From: Rhizobium redzepovicii
GTDB lineage: Bacteria; Pseudomonadota; Alphaproteobacteria; Rhizobiales; Rhizobiaceae
Direction of reading: 5' to 3'
Length of the DNA stretch: 64,000 bases
NCBI RefSeq assembly: GCF_019793435.1
Contig: NZ_JAILYH010000017.1
Coordinates: forward strand, 62,001-126,000
Below are positions 1 through 8,397 of the stretch, in pieces (the stretch's first letter is position 1; the number at the start of each line of letters is the position of its first letter). The notes beneath the pieces were generated by a model. It saw nothing but the letters and a program-made list of their open reading frames with translations, ran no database searches and had not been told where the DNA came from. The position numbers were made by a program, and so were the translations under genes.

Positions 1-1
1 G

Positions 2-244
2 ACGACGGCCGAATTCGCCCTGCTTGAAATCCTTGCGCAGACCCCCAACCAGCCGGTGAGCCGGGCGCAGATCCTCGATCGGCTTGGCTCGGAAAGCGAT
101 CGCTACATCGACCGCAACGTCGACGTTCTGGTTCTGCGGCTCCGGCGGAAAATCGAACGCAATCCCGACCTCCCGCGCCATATCAAGACACGACGCGGAA
201 AGGGCTATGTCCTGCACACCGGCGACGGCGAGCCGTCCGCGTGA
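2..244 (+). CDS. OmpR/PhoB-type response regulator, C-terminal part (5' end outside window)
   Basis: The window opens inside this gene, so only about 80 C-terminal residues are visible. They form a winged-helix DNA-binding domain of the OmpR/PhoB class. The first helix reads TTAEFALLEIL, the recognition helix contains NVDVLVLRLRRKIE, and the wing hairpin reads IKTRRGKGYVL. The phosphoacceptor receiver domain must lie upstream and cannot be checked. The stop codon overlaps the GTG start of the histidine kinase gene (GTGA), so the two are translationally coupled and form a two-component pair. The target genes cannot be inferred from what is visible. Confidence 0.9.
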   Translation, partial: TTAEFALLEILAQTPNQPVSRAQILDRLGSESDRYIDRNVDVLVLRLRRKIERNPDLPRHIKTRRGKGYVLHTGDGEPSA

Positions 245-2343
245 TCAGCCGCTCCTTTCTGTCGTCGATTGCCTTTCGCTTGCCGTTCGCGATTGCGTTT
301 ATCTGCTTCCTGGTGTTCAGCCTGTCGGCGATCGCGATCTACGGGCTGCAGCGCGCCCGTGACGAGATGGCAGCTTACGGCCTGCAGGCCTTCACGAGCC
401 TCGCCAAGGCCTCGCTCGTTTCCCGGCAAGTCTCCGATCTGGTGTCGAGCGCGCCCTTCCTGATGAACTCGACCTCGCCATACCGGGTGGCAAGCGAGAG
501 CCGCGCTGTCGTGCTGCAGGTCGACAGCCTGCTGAAGACGGCCGCGCCCCACGGAGCAGACCAGGCTGCCCGCGGCTTTGCGAGTCCGAGGATGGTTGAG
601 CTTCTCGATCTTATCAGGACACAGACGCTTGTGCTTGCCAGGGATGCCGACGCTGCACAGAATCACAAAGCTGAAGCTGCCGCGGCGCTGGGGGAGGTGG
701 CGACCGGCAAAGGCATCGTCGATCACGAGTTGCGCCGTCAAGTGAATGGAATCGTGCAAGCGGCTTCCACCTCCGACAGTCTTTTCCAGCTCGGTGAACT
801 TCGCAGACGATACGTGGCGGATACGACGGCCGCGCAGGGGAAAACCGAGCCCGATTTGAGAATTTCGCCTGCCGAGCTGCAGCCGTATGAGCGCGTGTTC
901 GAAGCTCAAACACGATACCTTTTGAATATGTTCGCGATCCGGGCGGCGGTCGCAAAGCTGCATGCCGTCTCCCGCGACCTCTCCCATGCAACGGAGACGC
1001 AAAGCGATGCAGTTGCACGCCAGCTGAACGACGATCTGCTTTCGACCTCCGATGCCTTGAGCCGGCTCCTGGCCACCGTGGCCTTGGCTTTCCTGCTCGT
1101 GCTCGTCATGGCCATATTCTCCATCCGGTCGGTCATGCGCGTATCACGGGGCATCGTGGCGCTGTCGAACGGCATGAATGCGCTCGCCAAGGGTGAAAAC
1201 GAAGTGGGTCCGCCAGCCTATCGTGGAAATGAAACCGAGCTTGTGCGTCTGCTGGACGCCTTCCGAGCTTTCAAGGACAGCGTGGATCGCGTGTCTCGCT
1301 TGAGACGCACCGCAGAAGCCGCCGCTCGCACCATCCGTTCAACCTTTCGCAATATGAACGAGGGGATTGCGCTTTTCGACAGGATCGGGCGACCGATCAC
1401 CATGAACAGGCGGATCATCGAACTGTTCGGCCATTCGGGTTCCGCGCGCAAATTGCCGCTGCGCCGGTTTGTCGAGCCGGTGCCGGAGATCGATCTCGCC
1501 CTGCTGCCCTCCGATCCGGAGCGCGGCACTCTGTCGGAACGCGCAGTCGTCCGCCATCGCACCGGCGACCAGCGGGTGATCGAGATCTCCATGTCACGAC
1601 AGCCGGAGGGCGGCATCGTTCTTCTGGCACGCGACGTCACGCTGATGGATCGACAGGAAGCGGAAGCGGCAAAGGTTCAGCGACTGGACGGCATCATGCG
1701 CATGACGCATCAGGTGAGCCACGAAGTCGGCAACATGATCGGCATCATCACCGGCAGCCTCGGCCTTCTCGAGCGTGAAACCGGCTTCAACGATCGGCAG
1801 AAACGCAACATTGCGCGGATTCGCAAGGCTGCCGAGAGAGGACGTTCGCTGGCCGGCAGCATGCTGTCGATCGGCAGCCAGCAGCCGTTCTATCCAAGCG
1901 CGGTGGATGTCGCCAGCCTCCTTCGCGGAATGGCCGATATCCTGGAGATCGCTGTCGGCGCAAAGTGCCATATCAAGCTGGACCTGGATACCGGCCTGCC
2001 GGTCGTATCGCTCGACGCGGCCCTTTTGGAGCAGTCCGTTCTGAACCTCTGTCTCAACGCTTCGGCAGCGATGCCGACAGGAGGCGTCATCATTATCGGT
2101 GCAACGGCAAACGGAGACACCTTGCTGATCTCGGTGACCGACAGCGGCATCGGCATGAGCCCAGAGGTCGTAGACAAAGCTTTCGAGCCTTATTTCACCA
2201 CACGAGGCGGAGATGGTGGAGCAGGGCTTGGCCTGGCCATGGTTTATGGCTTCGTCCGTCAGAGCGGCGGAGAGGCATCCATCTATTCCTCTCCCGGGCA
2301 CGGAACGACCGTCAAGCTGAGCTTCCCCACAGGTTTGCGCTAG
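241..2343 (+). CDS. Membrane sensor histidine kinase
   Basis: Partner kinase of the preceding regulator, 700 residues, GTG start overlapping the upstream stop. A first membrane segment lies near residues 13-37 and a second near 276-297, bracketing an external sensor region of about 240 residues with no recognised ligand fold. A HAMP-like linker and a PAS-like region (about 360-470) follow. The phosphoacceptor His is residue 494 in the motif VSHEVGN. The ATPase domain shows an N box (NLCLNASAAM), a G1 box (DSGIGMS) and a G2 box (GAGLGLAM). All residues needed for autophosphorylation are present and there is no fused receiver domain, so it is an orthodox kinase. The signal it senses is unknown. 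Confidence 0.93.
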   Translation: MISRSFLSSIAFRLPFAIAFICFLVFSLSAIAIYGLQRARDEMAAYGLQAFTSLAKASLVSRQVSDLVSSAPFLMNSTSPYRVASESRAVVLQVDSLLKTAAPHGADQAARGFASPRMVELLDLIRTQTLVLARDADAAQNHKAEAAAALGEVATGKGIVDHELRRQVNGIVQAASTSDSLFQLGELRRRYVADTTAAQGKTEPDLRISPAELQPYERVFEAQTRYLLNMFAIRAAVAKLHAVSRDLSHATETQSDAVARQLNDDLLSTSDALSRLLATVALAFLLVLVMAIFSIRSVMRVSRGIVALSNGMNALAKGENEVGPPAYRGNETELVRLLDAFRAFKDSVDRVSRLRRTAEAAARTIRSTFRNMNEGIALFDRIGRPITMNRRIIELFGHSGSARKLPLRRFVEPVPEIDLALLPSDPERGTLSERAVVRHRTGDQRVIEISMSRQPEGGIVLLARDVTLMDRQEAEAAKVQRLDGIMRMTHQVSHEVGNMIGIITGSLGLLERETGFNDRQKRNIARIRKAAERGRSLAGSMLSIGSQQPFYPSAVDVASLLRGMADILEIAVGAKCHIKLDLDTGLPVVSLDAALLEQSVLNLCLNASAAMPTGGVIIIGATANGDTLLISVTDSGIGMSPEVVDKAFEPYFTTRGGDGGAGLGLAMVYGFVRQSGGEASIYSSPGHGTTVKLSFPTGLR

Positions 2344-2672
2344 TTCACATCGCCGCCGAAAATCCGGGCGAGCAGGATGCCGGTGACGAGCATGCCGGCC
2401 GCCACGAAGATCGTATCGCCCGGCGTGCCGATATAGAGCGGCCCGATATTGGCAAACAGCAGGAAGGCGACGAGGAAATTCGCCCAGCCCCAGACGACAT
2501 TCGCCGTCGGCGAACTACGTTGGCTCCGCGGTGCGAACGGGATGCGGAACGGCCTGCCGCTGACGCCGTTGACGAAATGCGAGATACCGTTGGTCAAAAA
2601 GGCGGCGGCGATGAAATGGACGATATAGGCGATCCAGGGCAAGAACTTCTCCAGTGCTGCAAGTGGCGTCAA
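2340..2672 (-). CDS. Small three-helix membrane protein, function unknown
   Basis: Encodes 110 residues with three predicted membrane segments, at about 12-30, 58-79 and 85-105. The sequence resembles conserved hypothetical inner-membrane proteins but I do not recognise a named family. The only available start in the conserved frame is TTG at 2672, and no good ribosome binding site precedes it, so the true N terminus is uncertain. Its stop codon overlaps the stop of the convergent histidine kinase. Hydrophobicity pattern and length support it being real. Confidence 0.6.
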   Translation of the reverse strand: MTPLAALEKFLPWIAYIVHFIAAAFLTNGISHFVNGVSGRPFRIPFAPRSQRSSPTANVVWGWANFLVAFLLFANIGPLYIGTPGDTIFVAAGMLVTGILLARIFGGDVN

Positions 2673-2769
2673 CGGAGGAATGTGGCCGGGAATGTCATGC
2701 CGGCAAGAGTAGCCTGGAAACGCAGTGTGGTGTGGCAGCTGCCGCAGAACAGCGACGGGCCTGACCCGG

Positions 2770-3183
2770 TCAGATCAGCAGGAAATCTTTGAAGTGAAGC
2801 TCAGCGGAATTGTCGAGCTCCGCGACATGCATTGCCGCGCCCGCCGCGCTCCCATCCGCGTCAAAAGATAGAACGCCGCTCGCCTGATCGTAGATCAGCT
2901 TGTCATCCGCCTCGAGCGCTTTCTTGCCGTGAACGAAATTCTCATCCGAAAATGCGGACAGGCTGAGCGCGGCGAAAATCGAATGGTCGAGCAGCAGCTT
3001 GTCTTCAGCCGCGAAGAAGAAATCCCGGATCTTCTCGACGCTCATATTGTCGGGCTTCACATCGAAGACGAAGTTATCGCCTCCGCTGCCGCCGGTCAGC
3101 CTGTCCTCACCGGCTTTGCTGTCGATATGAGTATCAATTCCGAAGGAGCGAATAATATCGTTTATTCTATCGGATTGGGCCAT
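2770..3183 (-). CDS. Orphan RTX / serralysin-C-terminal-like calcium-binding protein
   Basis: Encodes 137 residues. It contains one glycine/aspartate-rich turn (LTGGSGGDNFVFDV) typical of haemolysin-type calcium-binding repeats. After it comes the pattern found at the C-terminal end of RTX proteins and M10 metallopeptidases, including DDKLIYDQASGVLSFDADG. The start was placed at the ATG at 3183 because GGGAGA stands 6 bases before it. There is only about one nonapeptide repeat and no protease or lipase domain, so this is either a stand-alone short secreted protein or the tail of a longer ancestor. No type I secretion genes (ABC exporter, membrane fusion protein) are nearby, so export would depend on loci elsewhere. 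Confidence 0.7.
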   Translation of the reverse strand: MAQSDRINDIIRSFGIDTHIDSKAGEDRLTGGSGGDNFVFDVKPDNMSVEKIRDFFFAAEDKLLLDHSIFAALSLSAFSDENFVHGKKALEADDKLIYDQASGVLSFDADGSAAGAAMHVAELDNSAELHFKDFLLI

Positions 3184-3450
3184 AGCTTTCTCCCGATTTG
3201 CAATGCAATCGGCCATGAGAAAATATCCCCATTTTCAGTCGCCAATTCGTTTTAATACACGCGGAGGGCCGTGCATTGCCGCTTGTTAACCATGATTTGT
3301 TGTCTTGAATGTGGCCCGTATCGGGCCGCAATTTGTGTAACGCGACCGTCAATCTTTGCTTGCATTTTTCCGGTCGGGGGGCAGATCATGCCTGGGTGAG
3401 ACGGCCGCATCAGCAGAGCCGGGGAAAATCCGAAGCATCTGGAGGTTCCG

Positions 3451-5823
3451 ATGACCGTCAATGTTCATTTCCGGTTTCGCAGCGGTCTGCTGTCGATGGC
3501 GTTCGACAATGTCCGCCTCCGCGGCAGTTGGGACCGGCACGGCCGCCCCTCGGCCGACTGGACATCGGTTCCCATGCAGCGCTCCGAGGACGAAGATGGC
3601 TATGATGTCTTTGTCGCCAGGGTTTCCTTTCCCGATGGCGAGATCGGCACGAATTTTCGCTGGGGTATCGAGCTTGACCGGCCGGGCGTGGCGGATCTAT
3701 GGGCTATCGCCGCCGAATTGGACGACGAGGCCTCGTCGCGTCGGGAATGTTCCTTCGAACTCCAGCCGGGCATGGAGCCGCAGATCTATTATCTGACATG
3801 GATCGGCCGTCTGGGGGCGAACCGGATTGAAAGGCGCAACGGTGCCGACCGCATTCGTTTCTCGGTCTGGGCGCCGAACGCCCGGGAAGTCTTGCTGGTG
3901 CTCGCCGATCCCGCCATCGGCTACGTCGCCGACGACGGCACCGGAGCGCTCGGGACCATCAGCATGCGAAGGACTGTCGACGGGTTCTGGACCGTTGAAA
4001 CCGCCGACGATCACCGCCTTTCGGATTTCGACGGCATGGTCGGCACGCCCTATATGTATCGCATCACCAAGGACGACGGATCGCTTGCCTACCGGACCGA
4101 CATCTGGTCGCTGATGCAGATCGGGGCGGGAGATTTCGATCCGGATGGTGCGCCTCATCATGGATCGCCGGCTGGTTTGGACGGACCGCAGAGCTGCTCG
4201 GTCGTCTGCGACCCGAAGCGGGTGGTGCTGCCGTCCGGGCAGGAGCTTGCCGCGCAGGCTTTCTGGGCTGACGAATTCGTGGCCGGCCGCAAACTTCCGG
4301 ACCGGCTCGAGGATCTGGTGATCTATGAATTGCATGTCGGCGCGCTCGGTTTCGGCAAACCCGCGCCGGGAACGCTCGATGATGCGATCGCCTTCGTTGC
4401 GCATCTTTCCGCGCTCGGCGTCAACGCCGTCGAACTGTTGCCGATCGCCGAATTCGAGGCGCGGGCCAATTGGGGTTACGGCACCTCGCATTTCTTTGCC
4501 GCCGATCAGGGCGCCGGCGGCACCGACCGGCTGAAGTTATTCGTCAAGGCCTGCCACCAGCAGGGCATCGCCGTCATTCTGGATGTCTGTTACAACCACT
4601 TCGATCCGGATGGCGAGCGGGCGCAATGGGCCTATGATTCCAACGATCCCACCCGCAATATCTACTACTGGTATGAGGGACGCCCAGGCGACTACGCCAA
4701 TCCCGCGGGCGGCTATATCGACAACATCTCCACGGGATGGGCGCCTGCCTTCGACGAGGAGGCGGTTCGGCAGCTTTTCATCTCGAGTGCGGCATTTCTC
4801 GTCTCCGTCTGCCATATCGATGGCTTCCGGCTCGATCAGACCAGTTCGATCCATCAATATCCAGTGCTGCATGCCGACGGCCGGCGCGCCGATCGGGCAG
4901 CCGCCTTCGGCGCCAAATTCCTGAAGCAGTGGACCCGCACGATGCGGCTGATCAAGCCGCAACTTTTCCTGACAGCCGAGGATTATTCGGACTGGTCGGC
5001 AATGACGGAGCCGAGCCTGACCGGCGATGGGCTCGGTTTCGACGCCACCTGGTACGGCGATTTTCATCACAACCTTGTCGAATATCACGGTGGCGCGCAG
5101 GCGCAGCTTTTGAAGAATGCCGGTTTTGGCGACAGTCGGGCGCTGACCATGTCGTCGCTTGCCGGCGCATTGCAGACGAGCGCGCGATCGAAGGTGGTCT
5201 ACAACCAGTCGCACGACGATTGCGGCAATCGCGAAGGGTCGGCACGAACCGCTGTCATCGCGGTCAATTTCGCGCCGATCGTCGGCAAGACCAGGGCTTG
5301 GGCGGAGGCGAGATCCAGGTTTGCGGCGGCGATGACGCTGCTATCGGCCGGGACGCCGATGTTTTTCATGGGCGAGGAAATCGGCGCCCAGAAGCCCTAT
5401 CGTTACAATGATTTCCTGGAGAACCGGGAGAATATCCTCGGCGAGGCTGCGGGCAACGGGGCAGGGATGATCAGCTGTTATCGCGACCTAATCGCCCTCA
5501 GCATCAAAGAGGCAGCCATTCGCTCCCGCAACATCGCCATTCCTTACGTCCATGACGAAGACCGGGTGATCGCATTTCATCGGTGGAACGACGGCGAGGA
5601 TTTCCTCGTGGTGGGATCGCTGAACGACGCTGCTTTCCAGAACGGCTATCGGCTGCGCAGCGAGCGTCTGGGAGACGACCTCTGGGAAGAGATCTTCAAT
5701 AGCGATGCTGAGACCTTCGGCGGCTGGAATGTCGGCAACGGCGGCGGAAGGATCAGAGCCACTGCGGGAATGCTCGATGCCGTGCTGCCTGCCTCAGGCG
5801 TCCTAGTGTTTCGCAGGCTGTGA
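3451..5823 (+). CDS. GH13 alpha-amylase-family enzyme (branching-enzyme / trehalohydrolase-like)
   Basis: A 790-residue glycoside hydrolase family 13 protein acting on alpha-1,4-glucans. An N-terminal region of about 280 residues contains beta-sandwich (CBM48-like) sequence, e.g. RIRFSVWAPNAREVLLVL. The catalytic barrel follows. The four GH13 regions are visible: DVCYNH (Asp378), GFRLDQTSS (nucleophile Asp462), FLTAEDYS (acid/base Glu510) and NQSHDD (Asp589). The ATG at 3451 follows TGGAGG at good spacing. The family includes glycogen branching enzyme and malto-oligosyltrehalose trehalohydrolase, and the motifs do not decide between them. No glg or tre genes are adjacent, so the gene stands alone here. 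Confidence 0.85.
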   Translation: MTVNVHFRFRSGLLSMAFDNVRLRGSWDRHGRPSADWTSVPMQRSEDEDGYDVFVARVSFPDGEIGTNFRWGIELDRPGVADLWAIAAELDDEASSRRECSFELQPGMEPQIYYLTWIGRLGANRIERRNGADRIRFSVWAPNAREVLLVLADPAIGYVADDGTGALGTISMRRTVDGFWTVETADDHRLSDFDGMVGTPYMYRITKDDGSLAYRTDIWSLMQIGAGDFDPDGAPHHGSPAGLDGPQSCSVVCDPKRVVLPSGQELAAQAFWADEFVAGRKLPDRLEDLVIYELHVGALGFGKPAPGTLDDAIAFVAHLSALGVNAVELLPIAEFEARANWGYGTSHFFAADQGAGGTDRLKLFVKACHQQGIAVILDVCYNHFDPDGERAQWAYDSNDPTRNIYYWYEGRPGDYANPAGGYIDNISTGWAPAFDEEAVRQLFISSAAFLVSVCHIDGFRLDQTSSIHQYPVLHADGRRADRAAAFGAKFLKQWTRTMRLIKPQLFLTAEDYSDWSAMTEPSLTGDGLGFDATWYGDFHHNLVEYHGGAQAQLLKNAGFGDSRALTMSSLAGALQTSARSKVVYNQSHDDCGNREGSARTAVIAVNFAPIVGKTRAWAEARSRFAAAMTLLSAGTPMFFMGEEIGAQKPYRYNDFLENRENILGEAAGNGAGMISCYRDLIALSIKEAAIRSRNIAIPYVHDEDRVIAFHRWNDGEDFLVVGSLNDAAFQNGYRLRSERLGDDLWEEIFNSDAETFGGWNVGNGGGRIRATAGMLDAVLPASGVLVFRRL

Positions 5824-5868
5824 TGCGTCGCGCCTTCCAAGGCAGCAGGCAATGGGTGCGCAGGGCGC

Positions 5869-6057
5869 TCAGGCAAATCCGACCGGCAGGTTTTCCAGTT
5901 TTCTGCCGGCACCGTAGTCGCGCTCGTGCTGCGAGCGGCGGCGGCCGTCGCGGCGAGCAGACAGATCGATCCGGTTTTCGGCAAAGATCCCATCGGCATA
6001 AGTGCCGGTGTCGTGGCAATCGGTGTCGATCTTGGGGGTAAGGATTTTCAGGATCAT
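5869..6057 (-). CDS. Small hypothetical protein (62 residues)
   Basis: Begins MILKILTPKIDTD and is rich in charged residues in its second half; no domain recognised. The start at 6057 is supported by GGAGGAACCCCG immediately upstream. About 25 bases further up, the minus strand carries AGAAC-N17-TGTT (6083-6108), one mismatch from the EcfG stress promoter in each element, so stress control is possible but weak. The 3' end faces the convergent GH13 gene. It is supported mainly by its ribosome binding site. Confidence 0.45.
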   Translation of the reverse strand: MILKILTPKIDTDCHDTGTYADGIFAENRIDLSARRDGRRRSQHERDYGAGRKLENLPVGFA

Positions 6058-6213
6058 CGGGGTTCCTCCGCGGCGCACCATCAACACTCGGAAAGGCCGC
6101 TTCGTTCTCTTTATAAACTCTGAATTATTAATAAATTAACCATAAGCGTCACGGAAAGGCTCAGCAGTTGCCAACGTCCTGCCGCACACGTCGACGTGGA
6201 ATGGCCTTGCCGT

Positions 6214-6239
6214 GGAACTCAGGGACCGTGATTGCCGTT
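6214..6239 (+). promoter_or_regulatory. EcfG-type general stress promoter (GGAAC-N17-CGTT)
   Basis: GGAAC at 6214-6218 and CGTT at 6236-6239 are separated by 17 bases, matching the alphaproteobacterial EcfG (RpoE2/RpoE4) consensus exactly. The start codon of the next gene is 27 bases after the -10 element, with ACAGGAGG between them. Confidence 0.75.
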
Positions 6240-6265
6240 GATATCGAAGGACACAGGAGGTTTCC

Positions 6266-6661
6266 ATGCAGTTGATCGATACGCGAGTGTCACAGGCCGG
6301 TGACATCTTCACCGTCGAATTCCTGGGCGAGGGAGGGGAATCGATCTCCGTCAAGATCGACAACTCTCACGGCGAACTCGACCACTCCAAGGCCGTCGAC
6401 CACGCCAAGGTGATGATGGTCCAGCTGACCAGCTTTTCCGGCAGCGAGGCGGATGGCAGCATCAACCGTTACGACGCGTTGAGCAACGGCAATTTCGACG
6501 AAGGCAGCAAGGGCCTGATCGGCCAGCCGAGCGCACGTTCGACCCATGATAGCGCGGTGCTGGAGGAAGAGCTCAATGAAGGTCTTGAGGACAGCTTTCC
6601 GGCAAGCGACCCTGTATCGGCAACGGTATCGTCCATTCCCGCCAACGCGCGACGGCACTGA
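6266..6661 (+). CDS. Hypothetical stress protein with acidic FPASDP tail
   Basis: Encodes 131 residues. The first 60 residues look like a compact beta-rich domain (MQLIDTRVSQAGDIFTVEF). The C-terminal third carries the acidic motif LNEGLEDSFPASDPVSATV, which recurs in small rhizobial stress proteins of unknown biochemistry. A strong ribosome binding site (CAGGAGG) precedes the ATG. A perfect EcfG promoter lies just upstream and a clean terminator just downstream, so it is a single-gene transcript likely induced in stationary phase or under osmotic or oxidative stress. Function is not known. Confidence 0.75.
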   Translation: MQLIDTRVSQAGDIFTVEFLGEGGESISVKIDNSHGELDHSKAVDHAKVMMVQLTSFSGSEADGSINRYDALSNGNFDEGSKGLIGQPSARSTHDSAVLEEELNEGLEDSFPASDPVSATVSSIPANARRH

Positions 6662-6691
6662 TCGCACTACCTTTTGAATTCCAATTGCCGG

Positions 6692-6723
6692 AAAAGGCTG
6701 CCCGTTCCAGCGGGCAGCCTTTT
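6692..6723 (+). terminator. Rho-independent terminator
   Basis: Perfect 13-base inverted repeat AAAAGGCTGCCCG / CGGGCAGCCTTTT with a 6-base loop, 30 bases after the stop of the stress protein gene. The U-rich end makes it an intrinsic terminator; the A-rich 5' arm allows weak action on the other strand. Confidence 0.85.
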
Positions 6724-6730
6724 CATTGCA

Positions 6731-6788
6731 TGACAGATCGATGTCAAAACTGAGAAACAGCTGAAAACATCGGATGTCTGATTGACAT
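6731..6788. promoter_or_regulatory. Candidate LacI-family operator region upstream of the importer operon
   Basis: Two inverted-repeat elements share the half-site TGACA/TGTCA: TGACA-N6-TGTCA at 6731-6746 and ATGTC-N5-GACAT at 6774-6788. Similar half-sites occur upstream of the LacI-type gene at the other end of the cluster (12532-12553). The link to that regulator is inference. Confidence 0.35.
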
Positions 6789-6858
6789 GGGAGCCTTCTA
6801 GAGAGGGCCCGAGAAGGGAGTGCGCACGACGCGCTTCTAAGGTCTCGGAGACGCACTC

Positions 6859-7689
6859 ATGAAAATCATTCAGATCACCGACACCCATTTCAGCCCGAAC
6901 AAGCCGCATTTCAACGGCAACTGGGCGCCGCTTCTGAGCTGGATCGAAGCGACCGGCGCCGATCTGATCATCCACACCGGCGATCTCACACTCGACGGCG
7001 CCGACAAGGACGAGGACATCACATTCTCGATGGATCTGATGCGGCAAGTGTCGATCCCGATGCTGATCGTCCCCGGCAATCACGATGTCGGCCATCTCGA
7101 GGGGTCCGACCAGCCCGTCAACGCCGAGCGGCTGGCCCGCTGGCGCAGCCTTGCCGGTGACGATCGCTGGCTGGAGGATGCGGCCGGCTGGCGCTTCATC
7201 GGCTTGAACTCGCTGCTTCTCGGTCATGAGGATGACGAGGAAGAGGCCCAGTTCGAATGGCTCGCCAAGGCGCTCGAAGACAGGGCAGGGCGGCGCGTGG
7301 CTCTCTTCGCGCATAAGCCTCTGTTCGTCGATGCACCCGATGAAGGCGATACCGGCTATTGGAGCGTTCGTCCGGCTCAGCGCCGGCGGCTTTATGATCT
7401 GATAGCAGCCCATGACGTGGCGCTGTTTGCCAGCGGCCACCTTCACCGGGCCTGGCAGGGTCGCTTCGACGATACCCAGTTGACCTGGGGCCCGTCGGCG
7501 GCCTTCATCATCGACAAGATGGAGCGCGAGATGCCGGGCGAGCGCCTGATCGGCGCCGTCATCCACGAGTTCGATACGTCGGTCGAAAGCCAGATCGTCG
7601 CCGTTCCCGGCATGACCGCGCATGTGCTCGACGATGTCGTGCTCGAGGTCTATCCGCAGGCGGTCAAGCCGCGCGAGGCCGTCGAATGA
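6859..7689 (+). CDS. Calcineurin-like phosphodiesterase (GpdQ / CpdA-like)
   Basis: A 276-residue metallophosphoesterase. The two-metal ligand motifs are intact: DTHF near residue 8, HTGDL, PGNHDVGH, FAHKPL and ASGHLHRAW. This set is typical of the class III cyclic-nucleotide / glycerophosphodiester phosphodiesterases. Its stop overlaps the start of the damaged ABC ATPase gene (ATGA), so it is the first gene of the importer operon. The arrangement suggests that it hydrolyses an imported phosphodiester, with glycerophosphodiesters a reasonable guess. The alternative, a cAMP phosphodiesterase, cannot be excluded. Regulation is probably by the LacI-type protein encoded downstream. Confidence 0.85.
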   Translation: MKIIQITDTHFSPNKPHFNGNWAPLLSWIEATGADLIIHTGDLTLDGADKDEDITFSMDLMRQVSIPMLIVPGNHDVGHLEGSDQPVNAERLARWRSLAGDDRWLEDAAGWRFIGLNSLLLGHEDDEEEAQFEWLAKALEDRAGRRVALFAHKPLFVDAPDEGDTGYWSVRPAQRRRLYDLIAAHDVALFASGHLHRAWQGRFDDTQLTWGPSAAFIIDKMEREMPGERLIGAVIHEFDTSVESQIVAVPGMTAHVLDDVVLEVYPQAVKPREAVE

Positions 7690-8397
7690 GCGCGCTCTCG
7701 CTTCGCAGCATCACCAAGGCCTTCGGCGGCAACCAGATCCTCAACGGCGCGTCCTTGCCGGCCTCGACCATGCCGAAAGCGGTGAGATCCTGGCCGGCGG
7801 ACGCTTTACGTCACCCATGATCAGGCGGAGGCGCTGTCGATGGCCGACCGCGTCGCCGTGATGATAGGTGGCCGATTGCTGCAGATCGCAACTCCTCAGG
7901 TCATCTATGACGACCCGGCCCATATCGAGGTCGCCCGCTTCATCGGCCAGCCGCGCATCAACCTGCTTCCGGCCTTTGTCGAAGGCGGCGTGATCCTGTG
8001 CGGCGGCCTGCGGCTGACGCTTGAAAATGCACCTGCCGGCAAGACGCCGGTCACGATCGCCATTCGCCCCGAATTCGTCTTTCTCGCCAAGAGCCGGCAT
8101 GACGGCCTTGCCGCCCGGATCGAACGCCTCGAATTCCTGGGGTCCGAAGTCATCCTCCATTGCCGGCTCGATGCGATCGGCGAGACCGTCATCGCCAAGG
8201 TACAGCCGTCCGAAGCCTCCGGGCTTGCGGCGGGCGATGCCGTGGGGCTCCGATTGTCGCCCGGCCGCACGCTGGTCTTTGCCGAGGACGGCAGCCGGCT
8301 CGCCGGCGTGGTCGCCGGCGGCGATGCCGGGCTCAGCTCTGCTAATGCCGGGCTCAGTGGTGATGCCGATACCGAGCGGGAGAGGGCGCATGGCTAG
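7686..8397 (+). pseudogene. ABC importer ATPase (MalK/UgpC type), inactivated by two internal deletions
   Basis: Three recognisable pieces of one ATPase lie in three different frames. Piece 1 starts at the ATG at 7686 (MSALSLRSITKAFGGNQIL). Piece 2, around 7756-7802, reads LAGLDHAESGEILAGG. Piece 3 runs from about 7801 to the stop and begins TLYVTHDQAEALSMADR (the H-loop), followed by a TOBE-like C-terminal domain. The Walker A motif falls in the first gap; the Q-loop, the LSGGQ signature and Walker B fall in the second. From piece 1, translation stops after 44 codons at 7818. Compared with the usual 350-370 residues, roughly 120-130 residues are missing. The reading frame, neighbours and overlaps (ATGA with the phosphodiesterase, an overlap with the permease) otherwise remain as in an intact operon. 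It cannot hydrolyse ATP. Confidence 0.85.

Noticed and set aside
2546..2570. Exact GGAAC-N16-CGTT match on the plus strand
   Set aside because: It lies inside the membrane-protein gene transcribed the other way, and the next forward gene is almost 900 bases away. About one such match is expected by chance.
2667..2760. Short minus-strand frame with a CGSCH (haem-binding-like) motif
   Set aside because: No start codon or ribosome binding site, only about 30 codons, and nothing else resembling a cytochrome around it.
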